Below, piece by piece: positions 45,518 through 56,900 of a stretch of DNA of 64,000 nucleotides (position 1 is the stretch's first letter; each line of letters opens with the position of its first letter). Source of the DNA: Gnetum montanum. Its lineage: Eukaryota; Streptophyta; Gnetopsida; Gnetales; Gnetaceae. The translations under genes were made by a program, and so were the position numbers. The DNA lies in assembly GCA_015680685.1 (NCBI GenBank), contig MNCI01004147.1, positions 479,035 through 543,034 on the forward strand. Reading direction: 5' to 3'. The notes under the pieces are model-generated. The model saw only the letters and a list, made by a program, of their open reading frames with translations, did no database searches and had not been told where the DNA came from.

Positions 45518-47979
45518 ATGGCTTCTTCTTGTAGGGAAGAGTCTCCATGACCATTCATAAGCAAATCCAGGCAAAGGCAAGAAGGCCAAAAGACATAAGT
45601 ACCCTAACAATTCAAAGTAATCTATACTCATCTAGATGTTTACACTCTGAATTTCACCTTCATCCTACATCATGACAAGTAACTGCAATGAAGGGACATG
45701 GAAGGAAACATCATGTTGTCTCCCAATCGATCTGTTCTTGCAATGTTGTTGAATAATCTTATAAAGTTGGGCATTGTCAAATTTTACACAGAGTACGAGG
45801 TTCAAGACCATGCTTGTCAAGATTATCATCCCACAAAGGTCCAATGGAAGAAAGATTAATAAATGGAAGCTCAATATGAGGCTTCAAATGGCAAAAGGTT
45901 TTACCAATTATTCCTACAAACCCACAAAGAAGGTGAGGACTTCTTTCTATTGCTTCCAAATACATAGATTCTCCCCCTCTCTTTAATGAGAAGCTAATGG
46001 TTGTAGTCAATTGTGGACTATCTTAGTGATAGGAAGAATAGGTCTCAAGGTTAGGGGGTCTCAAAAGATGGTATCCACAACTATTCATCTAGAGGTAGGA
46101 TCAGTGACAAGCACCAAGAGAAAGATAAACATGGTAATCTGGGTAGGGACTGAAGAAGAGGAGGTAGTAGGCATCGTTCTAGTGTTGGTTCTCCTTCCTC
46201 TTTGCCTTCACCATCATCCTCATCGTCTTCCTCCTCAAATTTCGATAGGAGAAGTAGAGGTTGAGACTATGGAAGAAGCAACAGAGATCATGATGAAGAT
46301 GAATGATGGGATAGGGATGATCGTAGATTCCACCAGGACAACAAGGACCAGGGGAATAAGCAGTAGTAGGGGGATGAGCATCACAGAGAATGAAGGCATA
46401 GTAGGACTCATCATAGGCATCATAACCATAATAGGGGCCACAGACACCATTATGACCACAATGAACCATTGCTAGCTACCAAAAACAAGCTAAATATTTC
46501 AATTGTTGTTAGAATTCCCACCATGCACTTGAAGGATAATCACATTAAACAACTAGATATGAACAATATCCCCAAGTTTGAGGGGGGATACAATTTTGAT
46601 CCACTAAATTATTTGCAAGCCTTTCATGATGCCTGTGCCTTGAAAAATGTGGGAACAAATGGAAAAAGTTGAAACTATTCCCAAGGACACTCATAAAGGA
46701 AGCAAAAAGCTGTTAGAGATCATTGGAACCAAAATGTATTCGGTGATGAAGTACAATGTTGGAGCTATTCAACGACAAATACTAAATGTGCTCCAAAGTG
46801 TCTAATCTGAGGAGGCAAATCCAATGGTGGAACAAGGTATTCATGAGTCCTAGGGTGCAACCATGAGTAGGTACTATTGTTTGTTGCATTAATGCCTAGA
46901 CCATGGATACTCTCAATAGGATTAGCTATGCCATATCATAGATGGGCTCAGAACTGAAACAAGGAGAACCCTTAGGATCTATGCCCAATGAAGACTTTCT
47001 AAGCTAAGGATCCATTAGATTTAAAGGCTCATTGAGTAAGTGGCCAAAAGGAAGAAGAACTAAAAAAATGAAAAAGTGCAAAAGAATATAATAGAGACCC
47101 ATCTATCCACAAGAGGAAGGTCCATTTTTGTGAGAATGAGGAGGAGGCACCACTTAATGAAGTGGTGTAAAGGAAAACCTTATTGATCCAAAAATCTATT
47201 ACTAAAATATCAGCTAAGGTTGATAAGATGTGGGACTCTTTAGATGAGAAGTTCCAAACTACTTTAAAGATTGCAGTGGAATGTAGAGATCAGGGAGGCA
47301 ATAGCCGTGAACAAAGGAAGAAAAAGGAGGCTAAACATGAATATCGCACAGATAAGAATAAAGTTGTGGTAATAGAGGAGGTTGTAGATTCAGAATCTGA
47401 TAATGAGGGATGTGACATCTGCCAATATGAATATCCCAAGGGATGTTTCTTTGTATTATCACACTTATAAGAATATGAGGTATATGCTTTAAATCCTATA
47501 TTAGCAAAACAGTAACCACCCAGGAGGTTGTCTTATTCACAAGGCAACTATCGATAGCAATTCCACCAACAAGCTTACTATTCGGGTGAAGTGCTACCTC
47601 AATCTCAAGAGTAGTATCAGTAGTGCCAACACCCATAGTCATGGGGGATGCCACCACCAAGGCAGTAGTACCCTTATTACCAACCTAATCCTTATGGGTA
47701 CTATGTTCAATAGGCAATCTCTCTATGTGACTCTTCTAGTCATGCTTCCTTCCCACACCACTACTATCCTTATGAATACTATAGAGTACCTTCTCCAAGG
47801 GGGGAGTCCCCATTCCCTTACTATCCTTTTCAACACCCATTCACTCTTGCACCATCATTGTCAAAATCCTTTTCCACCTACTCCATCCATGTAGGGTGAA
47901 ATACCTAGCCAACCATAGCAAAGAAATGCTATGAGGGCAGTAAATTTGCAGCTAGCTCCTTAGCTAAGTGGTTCTGAAT
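45518..47979 (+). pseudogene. gag: Element D gag, decayed
   Basis: Start MASSCREESP at 45518, aligned with B and C starts. An N-terminal block near 45650-45700 (LNFTFILHHDK) is shared with B and C. A Ser-rich run (SPSSLPSPSSSSSSSSNFDR, about 46185-46245) leads into an Arg/Asp/His-rich stretch (SNRDHDEDEXWDRDDRRFHQ, about 46275-46340). The capsid-like domain starts at 46469-46672 (DMNNIPKFEGGYNFDPLNYL, AFHDACALKN). The region KVDKMWDSLDEKFQ to VVDSESDNEGCDICQYEYPK (47183-47470) holds the knuckle, with His changed to Tyr. The Gln/Pro-rich C terminus runs to the C insertion. Several TAG/TGA stops at Gln/Arg positions. Confidence 0.8.
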
Positions 47980-47984
47980 CTAAG
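47980..47984. repeat. Target-site duplication CTAAG, left of element C
   Basis: CTAAG here and CCAAG at 61228-61232 differ by one C/T transition. Confidence 0.8.
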
Positions 47985-48879
47985 TGATGAGCAGCGAGGT
48001 ACCCCTATGCCCAACCATACAATTCACAGGCATTCATGTGTGACTCGGTCAAATTCTATAGACTGTAAGCACTTGCATACACTGAACTCTAGCCAGCAAA
48101 ACCTTAGTTAGAATAGTCGTTGTCTTCCCAACCTCACTTGTGATATTCTAAAGCGATGGTTAAGTGAGATTGAGGCAAATGATTTTTATTGGTTTTCTTT
48201 TTATCTTTTAAGGTCTAATTCTTTAATTGTAGGGAATGGAAATTTGTATAATTTATAATTGTTCTACTCTATCGTTTAACTCTCCCTAGCATAAGCAACT
48301 GATTCCATCTTCCATGCACATCTTGAGCATACCCTAACCACTGTTGGGTTACCAGACATTAAGCGTCACTGGGTTACCAAGTGTTTGATATATGTTCAAG
48401 ATGGTCATGCCTATGGTTCTCATAAAATATGAAAGGATAATAATAATAAAGTAATAACAATAAAAGCTTCTAAAATTATTAAAGTGTTGAAATATTAAAC
48501 TGTTAAAATGCTTAAGTGATTAAATCCAAATGCTGCAAGGAATGCTCAAAAAGCTCATCTTTATTGCAAGTCACACTAATGGGCTTAGGTACATTAGCGC
48601 TCGAATAAAGAGTCGTACAGCTTTCTCACACCTGCTGCGGGTAATTGGAAAATATTCTAACTCTTACGGGAACAAACTACAAGAGTTTGGCTACAACTAC
48701 TCCAAAAGATGCCATAAATGTAGTAGGTGCATGCATATTTATAGCAAGAGATAGACTCTGTGTTAACAGGGTCACATTAACGCATGGACAGATACATCGA
48801 CGAGGTCATGTCAACGTGGCCGCGTCAACATGGCTCCATTAATGCAGCCTAGTCGACGTATTGACTAAATACTTCATCG
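47985..48879 (-). repeat. Element C 3' LTR
   Basis: 895 bp, TGATGAGCAGCGAGG...ACTTCATCG in + orientation (final A changed to G). TATA box at plus 48734-48745 (element-sense GCTATAAATATG). U3 words between TATA and LTR start include GTCACATTAACGCATGG, CATCGACGAGGTC, GTCAACGTGGCC and GTCAACATGGCTCC. Confidence 0.92.
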
Positions 48880-48893
48880 TACCCCCACGACTG
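48880..48893 (-). other. Element C polypurine tract
   Basis: Element-sense CAGTCGTGGGGGTA directly before the 3' LTR. Confidence 0.87.
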
Positions 48894-49119
48894 TGTGGAA
48901 ACTTATCCTCAAGTTTATTACAATTTGGAAGGTATGAAGTTATTACAGCATACATGATGAAACGCATCTACATAAACACTAACTCTACTAACATACTAAG
49001 TGCCCGGGTGTATGGAAAAAAATAAATTACAAAATTGTGTTGTTCAAAGATAAAATTAAACACCCTGATAGCAATGGATTCTCCACCCTACCAAAAAATG
49101 CTAAACTTGTTAGAGAAGG

Positions 49120-51975
49120 TCACACCATCCCTAGTGGTAGTGGTTCTGATGGGCCTTCACCAGCTTCTGGTGCATGTGGTGGTTGTGGCATTGATGATGG
49201 TTGCCTTGCAGTAGCTGTAACTTCTAGAGGCAATCGAAAAGCCTCCAACAATGCCCTCATTTTATCTTCTTTGCTTTTGGGATCATTCATTGTCCAGGCA
49301 ACTTCACCAATGTGTGCCAAAATAGGAACATCCCAAGGACATGGAAATGCAGGAAAGAGTTCCTTCAAATTGACAAACCAAACAACGAATTATTTTCGTT
49401 CGATATCAAATGCTTGGATTGATGTCTGCAGCTACTGGTAGTCGTTTATTTGTCAAGCCAAGTTCTCTGCAACCGCACATTGTCCTTTAAAATGGGTGCG
49501 AAGAACTTCGAGTTTCGCATTTTCTATTTCTAACTTTTGTTTTGTCTCTTTATGCATTTGGAACTCACCCTCGTATAAAGAGTACAAGGTGGCCACTTAC
49601 TTTTCTAGGTTAGACCGTGGCCTTCCAGCTATTAGCATAGCCAGGTTTGCATAATAGAGATTAGCTAACTCCATGTATTCTATCATTTCTTCAATTTATA
49701 GCTCCTTGAGCTGAATCTCAGCCTGGTTGTAGATGTTCAAGCCATTAAAGACGGGCTGCCACACCTCACCTCCTTCCCGAAACTATTGGAGTGCTTGGTT
49801 CATTTTAGCCTTTGCGACTTGAATCTCTTTTTCATTCACTTCTTTTTGTAATCCCACCTGGTCCCTATAGTGATTTTTAACTCATTCAAACTTAAGGGCC
49901 TCATTTTTCCAAGTAGTAATTTCAATTGCTAATTTTTGTCGCAAGGCTTAAACTTCCTCCATAGACAGATCATAATTTTCAGCTGCCAGTCGCCTCACAT
50001 TAGTGTTTACCTTGGCTAGCTCCTCCTACTATTGATGGATGAAGTCTTTCATGTGTTTATTTTCCACACCAACATTACGCAGGCAATGAACTTCTGGAGT
50101 TAGCCTGACATTCTCATGATGAACCTCTACCAAGTCCTTGTTTAGATGGTAAGCATGGGCATATGTTAAGGACTTGTCAAAGATTGCCGACTCTTGCTCA
50201 CCCTCAACCATCTGAAGTTTGGTTTGAAGCTATTGAAAATATTCATCCTTGGTGAGTTCACGGTTGAGGAAAGCTGGATTAGCAAGTTGGGCCCTTAATT
50301 GGGCAACTTTCACCACCAAGTGTTGATGATCCGCTTGTGCCGCTTCAAGTTGCCCCTCCAAGATGAGGCACTTGCCCCTTGCTGAAAGCATCTCCAACTA
50401 GGTCATAGTAATGTTTTCTGGAAGATCAAAGACATCCAGAAGTGATTGCTTAGTTCCCACCAGTTGGTCCAACAACTCTTCATGTTGGGCTACGTTGATT
50501 CTGCTACGTGAAGTTCCTACAAACATCTGTACATCTTCAAGTCCATGCACATCCAGTACAGGCGTTGCAGGTGCATTAAGAGCCATAGCAATTGTGTCAG
50601 CAACCACTTCAGCTGCAACTTCTTGTCCCCGGTGTTGCATTACCAAGACAGTCAACCCCTCTTCATCCTCTAAGCACACTAAAAAAGTAGTGGCATTTCC
50701 TAAGATTTCAGGAAATAACTATTGGGTGGACACCGTTACTTCTCAGACACTGGGATCAGTTCTAGCAAGCACTTGCATTCGGGTGACAAAAAACATCAAC
50801 CCTACTCTCTCTAGCAAACTCACCAATCGAGCCACTTGCTCAAGATGGCTCATCGCAGGGCAATAAACTGAAGGGTCTTCTCCTCCACCAGTTCCTATTG
50901 ATTGCTCTTGTTAGCTCAAGAGTGATTGTCAGATCTCACGTATGTGTTCTACGATTATCTGTGAACCTGACCTTATTATTTGCACAGGAAGTGGAGGTGG
51001 TTGCTACTCTTCCCTGAGTTGTGTTGTGATCAAAGTCTTGTCCTTCATCATCTCCTACCACAAGGCAATTAGGGTGTGACGACGTGTGTCATTGGCGTAT
51101 TGTGCTATCCCTACCCATTTGCACAATTTTTTGATTAGGCAGGGAAAGGGTAGAGCTCACCTTCCACATTCATTTTTAGCAAATCTCTTCTCAATCTCCA
51201 AGAAAAGAAACTATGGAAGGTTGATGGGGAACTTTTTGCTTAGAGCGACACATGCACAAGCAGAGAAGGTAGTGATCTTATTGGGTCTTACCATTGGATT
51301 CAAGTGGTAAGACACGATTTTTGAATAAACCCTCTCTACAGTGGTTAGGATGCCAAACTCCTTGCGTTCTACCCCATAGCACCACCTGATCCACTCCCCT
51401 TTTACCTCGAGGTCTACTTGTTTGGGAATCTCTACCACATTAGCTCTGGTCCCTGGCAACCCCATAGCTTGTGCAATTGCTTCGTCAAAGTAAGAGACAT
51501 GAATGTCTTTGATTCTTACTCTAGACCTCGGTTGCCAATTCATCCAAAAGAGGTAAGTCTCTCCTATGTACCATTCACCACTAGAGGTGATGATTGGCCA
51601 CATAGGCGAATTTTGCAATTAGGTTCTGACTTCTTCTGGTGCATTTTCTAGAAACGATCCAAAGTTTAACTCCTAAAGAACTGTTCGTTGTAGCTCCCTC
51701 GGCTTGATAGCATCAATACAGGCTTAGGTCGGGGTGACCTCAAGCCATGGCGCTACCACAAGAGGCTCGTCCCTTTGTGATTGTTCGCCAGGGATTTCCT
51801 CTTCAAGAATCTGATGAACAGATTCCATGTTAAGTTCTTCGCGGAGGGGGCCAGTTGCATGTAAGCCCTTCGCATGCTCTGGAGGTTGCACATGTTATCC
51901 TCTTCCCATTCTAGGTCGCTTGTCCCTTGGTTGGGACAATCCTTCTCCCCTTGGGTGCTTTGGTTTAGGTGCCAT
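49120..51975 (-). pseudogene. Element C third ORF (env-position coiled-coil protein), best copy
   Basis: Nearly one reading frame of 952 codons, from the ATG at 51975 (MAPKPKHPRGEG, directly after the splice-like GACTGTAG) to the TGA at 49120. Order by residue: basic segment with KRPRMGRG (1-30); globular part with WPIITSSGEWYIGETYLFW (about 125-145), VRIKDIHVSYFDEAIAQAMG, GEWIRWCYGVERKEFG and YSKIVSYHLNPMVRPNKITT (to about 235), then CLIKKLCKWVGIAQYANDTR (about 280); a variable linker; a coiled coil from about 500 to 850 rich in Leu/Glu/Lys/Gln; and a Pro-rich tail (MPQPPHAPEAGEGPSEPLPL). More than a dozen TAG/TAA stops, most at conserved Gln, interrupt it. No signal peptide or membrane segment, so it is not a classical Env. 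A resemblance to the plant-transposon protein domain near Athila elements is inferred. Function unknown. Confidence 0.78.
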
Positions 51976-52259
51976 CTACAGTCACAACATAACCATGAAT
52001 TAAAATGTGTGTATAAGTTGCTCAAAATGGCAATCATACACCTTCTCACTTTGACCAAGCTATGACAATGGCATGTGCATCCTATTAGGTTCCCCGGAGT
52101 ATAGTTGAGGGGTTAGAAAAAATAATAAGACATGAGTTGAAATTTATAGTGTTGTTTTTGTTTTTTCCTTATCTGTCCCTTAAGAGGTGTTAAGTCTTTG
52201 ATAATTATAATAATAATNNNNNNNCCCCCCCCCCCCCCCCCCCACGATGAAGAGCATAC
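51976..52259 (-). promoter_or_regulatory. Candidate intron upstream of C third ORF (contains gap)
   Basis: CTGGAG|GTATGC (donor G at 52259) and GTTGTGACTGTAG directly before the ATG. TTAAT (52003-51999) lies 23 nt before the acceptor. The exon end TGGAG|GT is the same as in G (12421-12428). The interval contains the 7-N gap and the C-run, so its true length is uncertain. Confidence 0.55.
52218..52224. other. Assembly gap (7 N)
   Basis: Seven N followed by a run of 19 C (52225-52243). The homopolymer probably broke the assembly. Confidence 0.98.
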
Positions 52260-52404
52260 CTCCAGTTGCGAAATAGGAAAAGGATGGGTAGATTAGGACA
52301 TGCGGTAGGAAAAGTAGGTGGGTGGAAAGAAGACATGATGCAAAAAAATGGAAAAACTCCCCTAGCTATGTGCACAAATGGACAAAGTTCAAAGGTGAAA
52401 TGTG

Positions 52405-52520
52405 GGTATATATAATATTTTTGCCATGCATTGACAAGGTTGCGTAAACGCAAGGGGACACTTATGCGGGGCCTAGTTGATGCAATTGTGCTGTGTATGT
52501 TGACCTGTGTTGACCATTAA
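52405..52520 (-). promoter_or_regulatory. Internal U3-like promoter of element C
   Basis: The + strand shows GGTATATATAATATTT (element-sense TATA-like, 52405-52420) followed by AAGGTTGCGTAAACGCAAGG, GGGGCCTAGTTGATGCAATT and GTTGACCTGTGTTGACC. C's LTR U3 has TTAACAGGGTCACATTAACGC, CAGCCTAGTCGACG and GTCAACGTGG-type words in the same order relative to its TATA box. The match is looser than in A and G. It lies about 430 nt before the third-ORF ATG. Confidence 0.55.
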
Positions 52521-53990
52521 AGAAAAAGTCCAAAGCTGTGAATTGGAGCACAACATGGGGGTAATTCGAGGTCGTAGAGACCAGAGAATAGTATGAGTGA
52601 AAGAGGAAGGAAGATTGTAACTAGAAGGAGTCAAAATGAGAAGAATATCATAGTATGGAACTTTGCGGATGAGGGACTATGCGATGGTTAGCACAGAAAT
52701 GATCGATCAACCATATTAAGGGGATAAGAGATTAACAAATGGAACCAAAGGATATGCAAGTGGGTCCTCCCTAGAGTAGGCGGTAGCCTCAGTAGCCCTT
52801 GCATATCGTCAACACAGGAGTCTGTGGGCCCTGTAGTTAATTAATGGTGACCGCGAGTTAATACCCAAATCCATGAGAACCAGTCGAAGAATTAGAAGTT
52901 CTAGCAAAGCACGATATACATTCAAGACATAGAACTCGCAGTCAGGTGAATAATGGGAAGAAAATGATGAAGAGAAGAGGGAGTGAGATGGAATTCTTAA
53001 TGTTGGTCACATGAAATCCCTTGTGAAGTATGTAATTAAGTGACCAGGTAGGGTTCATCCTTAGTCCAGACCCAAAACCAACCACGTTCAGTGACATCGC
53101 ATCAACATTCAAAGACTAGTCCATCCCCTTGGGGCACAAGAATGCTCCCACAAACAACCACCACTCCAACATGAGTGAGTGAGAGGAAGTGAAAAAGGGG
53201 CTGAGTTAGAGGGGGAAAAGCAAGTCCCATAACTAGTGCTGGTAGCTCGTTAGAGGTGGTTTAAGGGGTGTGCTTTAAATTCCCATGTGTTTGTTTTTTT
53301 TTCTATGGAAACCACACCATGCAAAGACCCATGCATTTTCGCATGCATTTGGCTAAGGGGTGTGCTTTGAATCCTCATCGTTTTTTTTAGTGATGAGGAC
53401 CACACCATGCAAGGACAAATTGCCATGTAACTTTTGATTAGGAGAGGATATGGAGTGGTAAGAAGTCCATGAGGCTACACGCTCGCATGCAAGGGAATAG
53501 AAAAGTACAAAGAATGTTGCATTCCCCTTGAAGTCATACCTTGTTCAAACCGTTGGATCCTTCTCAAGTCTAGAAACTATGCAAGTCATGAATTACTTAA
53601 AGTTGTTTTTAATTAAAAGGGATTGCATGTTTCTGAAAGAAGGAAAACCATGGAGTGGGTGGATGGGTGGATGACGTGGACTCATTGCCTATTACATAAA
53701 ATGAAAGTTCAATGTGACTGCCTAGAACAACAATGCGAAGGTGGGAGCTAGATATAATAGGTGGACCATATCATGCAACCCATCGCAAAGAGAAACAACC
53801 ACACCAGTACATTCTGTGACAATAGGACATCTTATTAATTAAAAGTACAAAACAACTAGAAGATAAGCACATACATACATATATATATATAAATAAACAA
53901 ATAAATAGATAAGTAAATAAAGAAAGAAAAGTAAGTATGATGTTGTAAAACAAAAACTTGCAAAAAAAAACTGAGGAGCGAGTAGAATTG
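52521..53990 (-). other. Non-coding spacer of element C
   Basis: No coding similarity recognised. GTGGGTCCTCCC at about 52761 is the block shared with the A, B and G spacers. Two near-repeats GGGGTGTGCTTTGAAT/TTAAAT... with CCACACCATGCAA (about 53262-53330 and 53350-53415) form a local direct duplication. An (AT)n/(AAAT)n run at 53870-53920 gives rise to hydrophobic open frames that are not conserved. Confidence 0.55.
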
Positions 53991-56900
53991 GTTAACATGG
54001 AAGGTGATCTCCCCCACGACTAATTTGAGAGAAGGAGATCTGAAAAATGGAACGAGGTTGGCTATGTGATGAGAGGGTAGTGGCACTGGTTTGTTGGAGT
54101 TCATGGAAGGGTTTTAATTGTTGCATATTAACTAACTGTGTTTTCATGGGATCCTCAGGTTTGTGTATAAGAAAGGCCCCAAACAGAAAGGTTTCAGAAA
54201 CAATATAAGGTCCCTCCCACAGTGTTTGAAACTTAGTATGTTGCGGTACATGTGCAGGGTTCCAGTAAAGTACCTTATCTCCTTGTTGAAATGTTACCTT
54301 TCAAATCCTAAGATCATGACATTTTTGATGATAGGCTTTGTGTATCTCATTTGATGATAGGGTTACTAGTCAATTCTCATCTAGCACATTCAAGTTGATG
54401 AGTCATTCTTGTTGTGCTAGTGATAAGTCAAGACCCAAGTCACTGGTGGTAGATAGTGTTCAGATTTCTGCCTAAACTAGAAGTTTCGGTAGTTTCCTAT
54501 ACACTAACTCATAAGGAGAGTAGCCTATAAGAAGTTTCCATGTGAAGCGATAAGCCTAGAGGACATCATTAAGTTTTGTGCATCAATCCCTCCTATATTT
54601 GCTAATGGTCCTAGTTAGGATCATTGTAATCTCCCTATTTGTGACTTCGGCTTGCCCGTTGGCTTGGGGGTGATAAGGTGTTGTAAATTTATGTTTGACC
54701 CCTAAGTGTTGCATAAGTTTACAAAAATTAGTGCCCGTGAAATGAGTTTTGTTGTCTGAAATGAGTGCATATGGCACCCCAAACCTATTCATGATTTGCT
54801 ATTGGACAAACCATGCGGTTGTGTTTCAGGAACAGTCGGTGACGGCTGCTGCCTTTACCCACTTAGTACAGTAGTATACAATGACGATGATGTACAACTT
54901 CCCATTGGACATGGGTGTGATGGGACCCATGAAGTTGATGCCCCAAATATTGAAGGGTTCCAGTGGCTAGATCCACTGTTGGGGTCCCTCCATTCGTGTA
55001 GTCATCCCACCATCTCTTTGACATCGTTCATAGGAGCAGGCAAACCATTGTGCATCTCTGAAGAGTGTGGGCTAGTAATATCCCGCAAGCAAGATCTTAA
55101 TGGCTATTTTTTGTCTAGCATAGCGGCCCCCACAAGGGTCCTCGTGAGCATCCTAGAGGACAAGCAGTGTATCCACATCAGGGATACACCATCAAACCAA
55201 GCCATCCACACACACCTTGTAAAGGTGTCCGTTGATTTCCATGAAGTGCTTAGCCTTGTGAAGAAATTGCTGCTTCTTCCAATGATCCCACACTTTTGGT
55301 AATTCTTGTGTTGAGAGATAGGTGAGGATATCTTTGAACCAGGTTGATCTTGTGGGCATCTCCTTATCGATTGATCCAGCGAAGAGGAGTTCATCTGGAA
55401 ATTAATCAAAGAGTGGCTCCTCCTCCTTTACGTTGTCCCATCATAACCGAGATAATTGATCAGCAACCACATTCTCAACTCCCTTCCTATCTACCATAGT
55501 AAGGTCATATTCCTGGAGGATCACAAGCCACCGTATGATACGAGGACTCACCATTGGTTTGTTCATCAGGAACTAGATGGCACTATGGTCAGTATGTACA
55601 AACACCTTGTACCCAAGCACATAGTGTCAAAATTTTTCCAAGGTAAACACCACCACCATTAATTCCTTTTCAGTGGTGGTGTAGTTGAATTGAGCACCCA
55701 CAATGCTTTGGCTTACATAGTGGATATAATATGGACATCGTTGGTCATCCAACTATGTAAGCACGGATCCCAATGCATAATTAGATGCATCTGTCATGAT
55801 ATGAAAAGGTTTGGACCAGTTGGGTGCTCGTAGAATTGGAGTTTCTATGAGTTTCTATTTCAGTGTTTGAAAAGCATATTCGCATTTCCTGGTCTAGACA
55901 AATGGAGTGTCTTTCTTTGTTAGCTCCACCAATGGCTTGGCGATCTTTGAGAAATTCTCGATGAAGCATCGGTAATAACTAGTGTAACCAAGGAATGACC
56001 AAACATCTTTTACAGTACTTGGTTGACTGGTGATTCCTTGGATGATTCTAATTTTCTCAAGATTTACACCAATCCCTGCTTGTGAAATGCGATGCCCCAG
56101 AACAATGCCCTCTTGGACCATCAAGTGGCTCTTTTGCCAGTTGAGCCATAAATTTGTTTCCACACATATTTTTAAAACTTCCTCAAGGTGGTCTAAGGCT
56201 TTTTCAAATGTTGCTCCATAGGTAGAGAAGTCATCCATGAAGACTTCTACCCCATTGCCTATATGTTGCTAAAAGATGCTGAGGACAAGGCGTTGGAAGG
56301 TTGCAAGCACAATGCAGAAGCCAAAGGGCATATTCTTATATGTGAAAGTCCCCCAAGAACTTGTAAATGTTGTCTTGGCCTGGTGTTTGGGTGCAATTTG
56401 TATTTGGTTATAGCCACTATGACCATCCAAAAAGCTATAGTAACAATGCCCTGCAATGGTATCCAACACTTGATCCATAAACGGATGTGGGAAGTGATCC
56501 TTGAAGGTTGCCATGTTTAGTAGTCAAAAATCTATATAGACCCTTCATTTGCCATCCTTCTTTAGCACAATAATGAGTGGGCTGACCCATTTGCTATTTG
56601 CAATGGAATAGATGAACCCCGCTTTCAACAATTGTTCAGTTTCATCCTTGACAACTTGTTTTAGTTTGGGGTTCAACCGTCTTTGTGGTTGTCATCATGG
56701 CTTCATGGAGGAGTTGATATAGATCCAATGTTGGCATACCCTAGGGTCAACTCCCATCAATTCATGATATGACCATGCAAAAGTAGTCATCCATTTATTT
56801 ACCATTTTCAGCAATTTCTTCTTTTTCTCAAGAGTAAGAGTGGCATTGATGATTACCAGCTTGTCATTCTGCAAGAATGCATATTCCAGATTGGCCGGTA

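Larger units (their letters stand above)
44531..47984 (+). mobile_element. Element D, left part: 5' LTR, PBS and gag
   Basis: Plus-strand Athila-like element inserted in element E gag; the 5 bases before it are AAAAG. It is split at 47984 by element C. The reading frame SGSES|K at the break continues as PRKKPFFRTNSS after 61232, matching the gag-protease linker of B (SEPKSRNHQFFSTS). Confidence 0.88.

Noticed and set aside
46011-46475. 154-codon + strand frame rich in Val/Met/Ile/Glu
   Set aside because: Out-of-frame reading of the Ser/Arg/Asp-rich part of D gag; the neighbouring frame is the one conserved in C, B and E.
49037-49441. 134-codon + strand frame with Gly/Ser/Cys-rich start
   Set aside because: Antisense of the Pro-rich tail of the C third ORF.
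53771-54104. Hydrophobic open frames that could look like membrane segments of an Env protein
   Set aside because: They arise from an (AT)n/(AAAT)n microsatellite (53870-53920) at the end of C pol and are not conserved in A, B or G.
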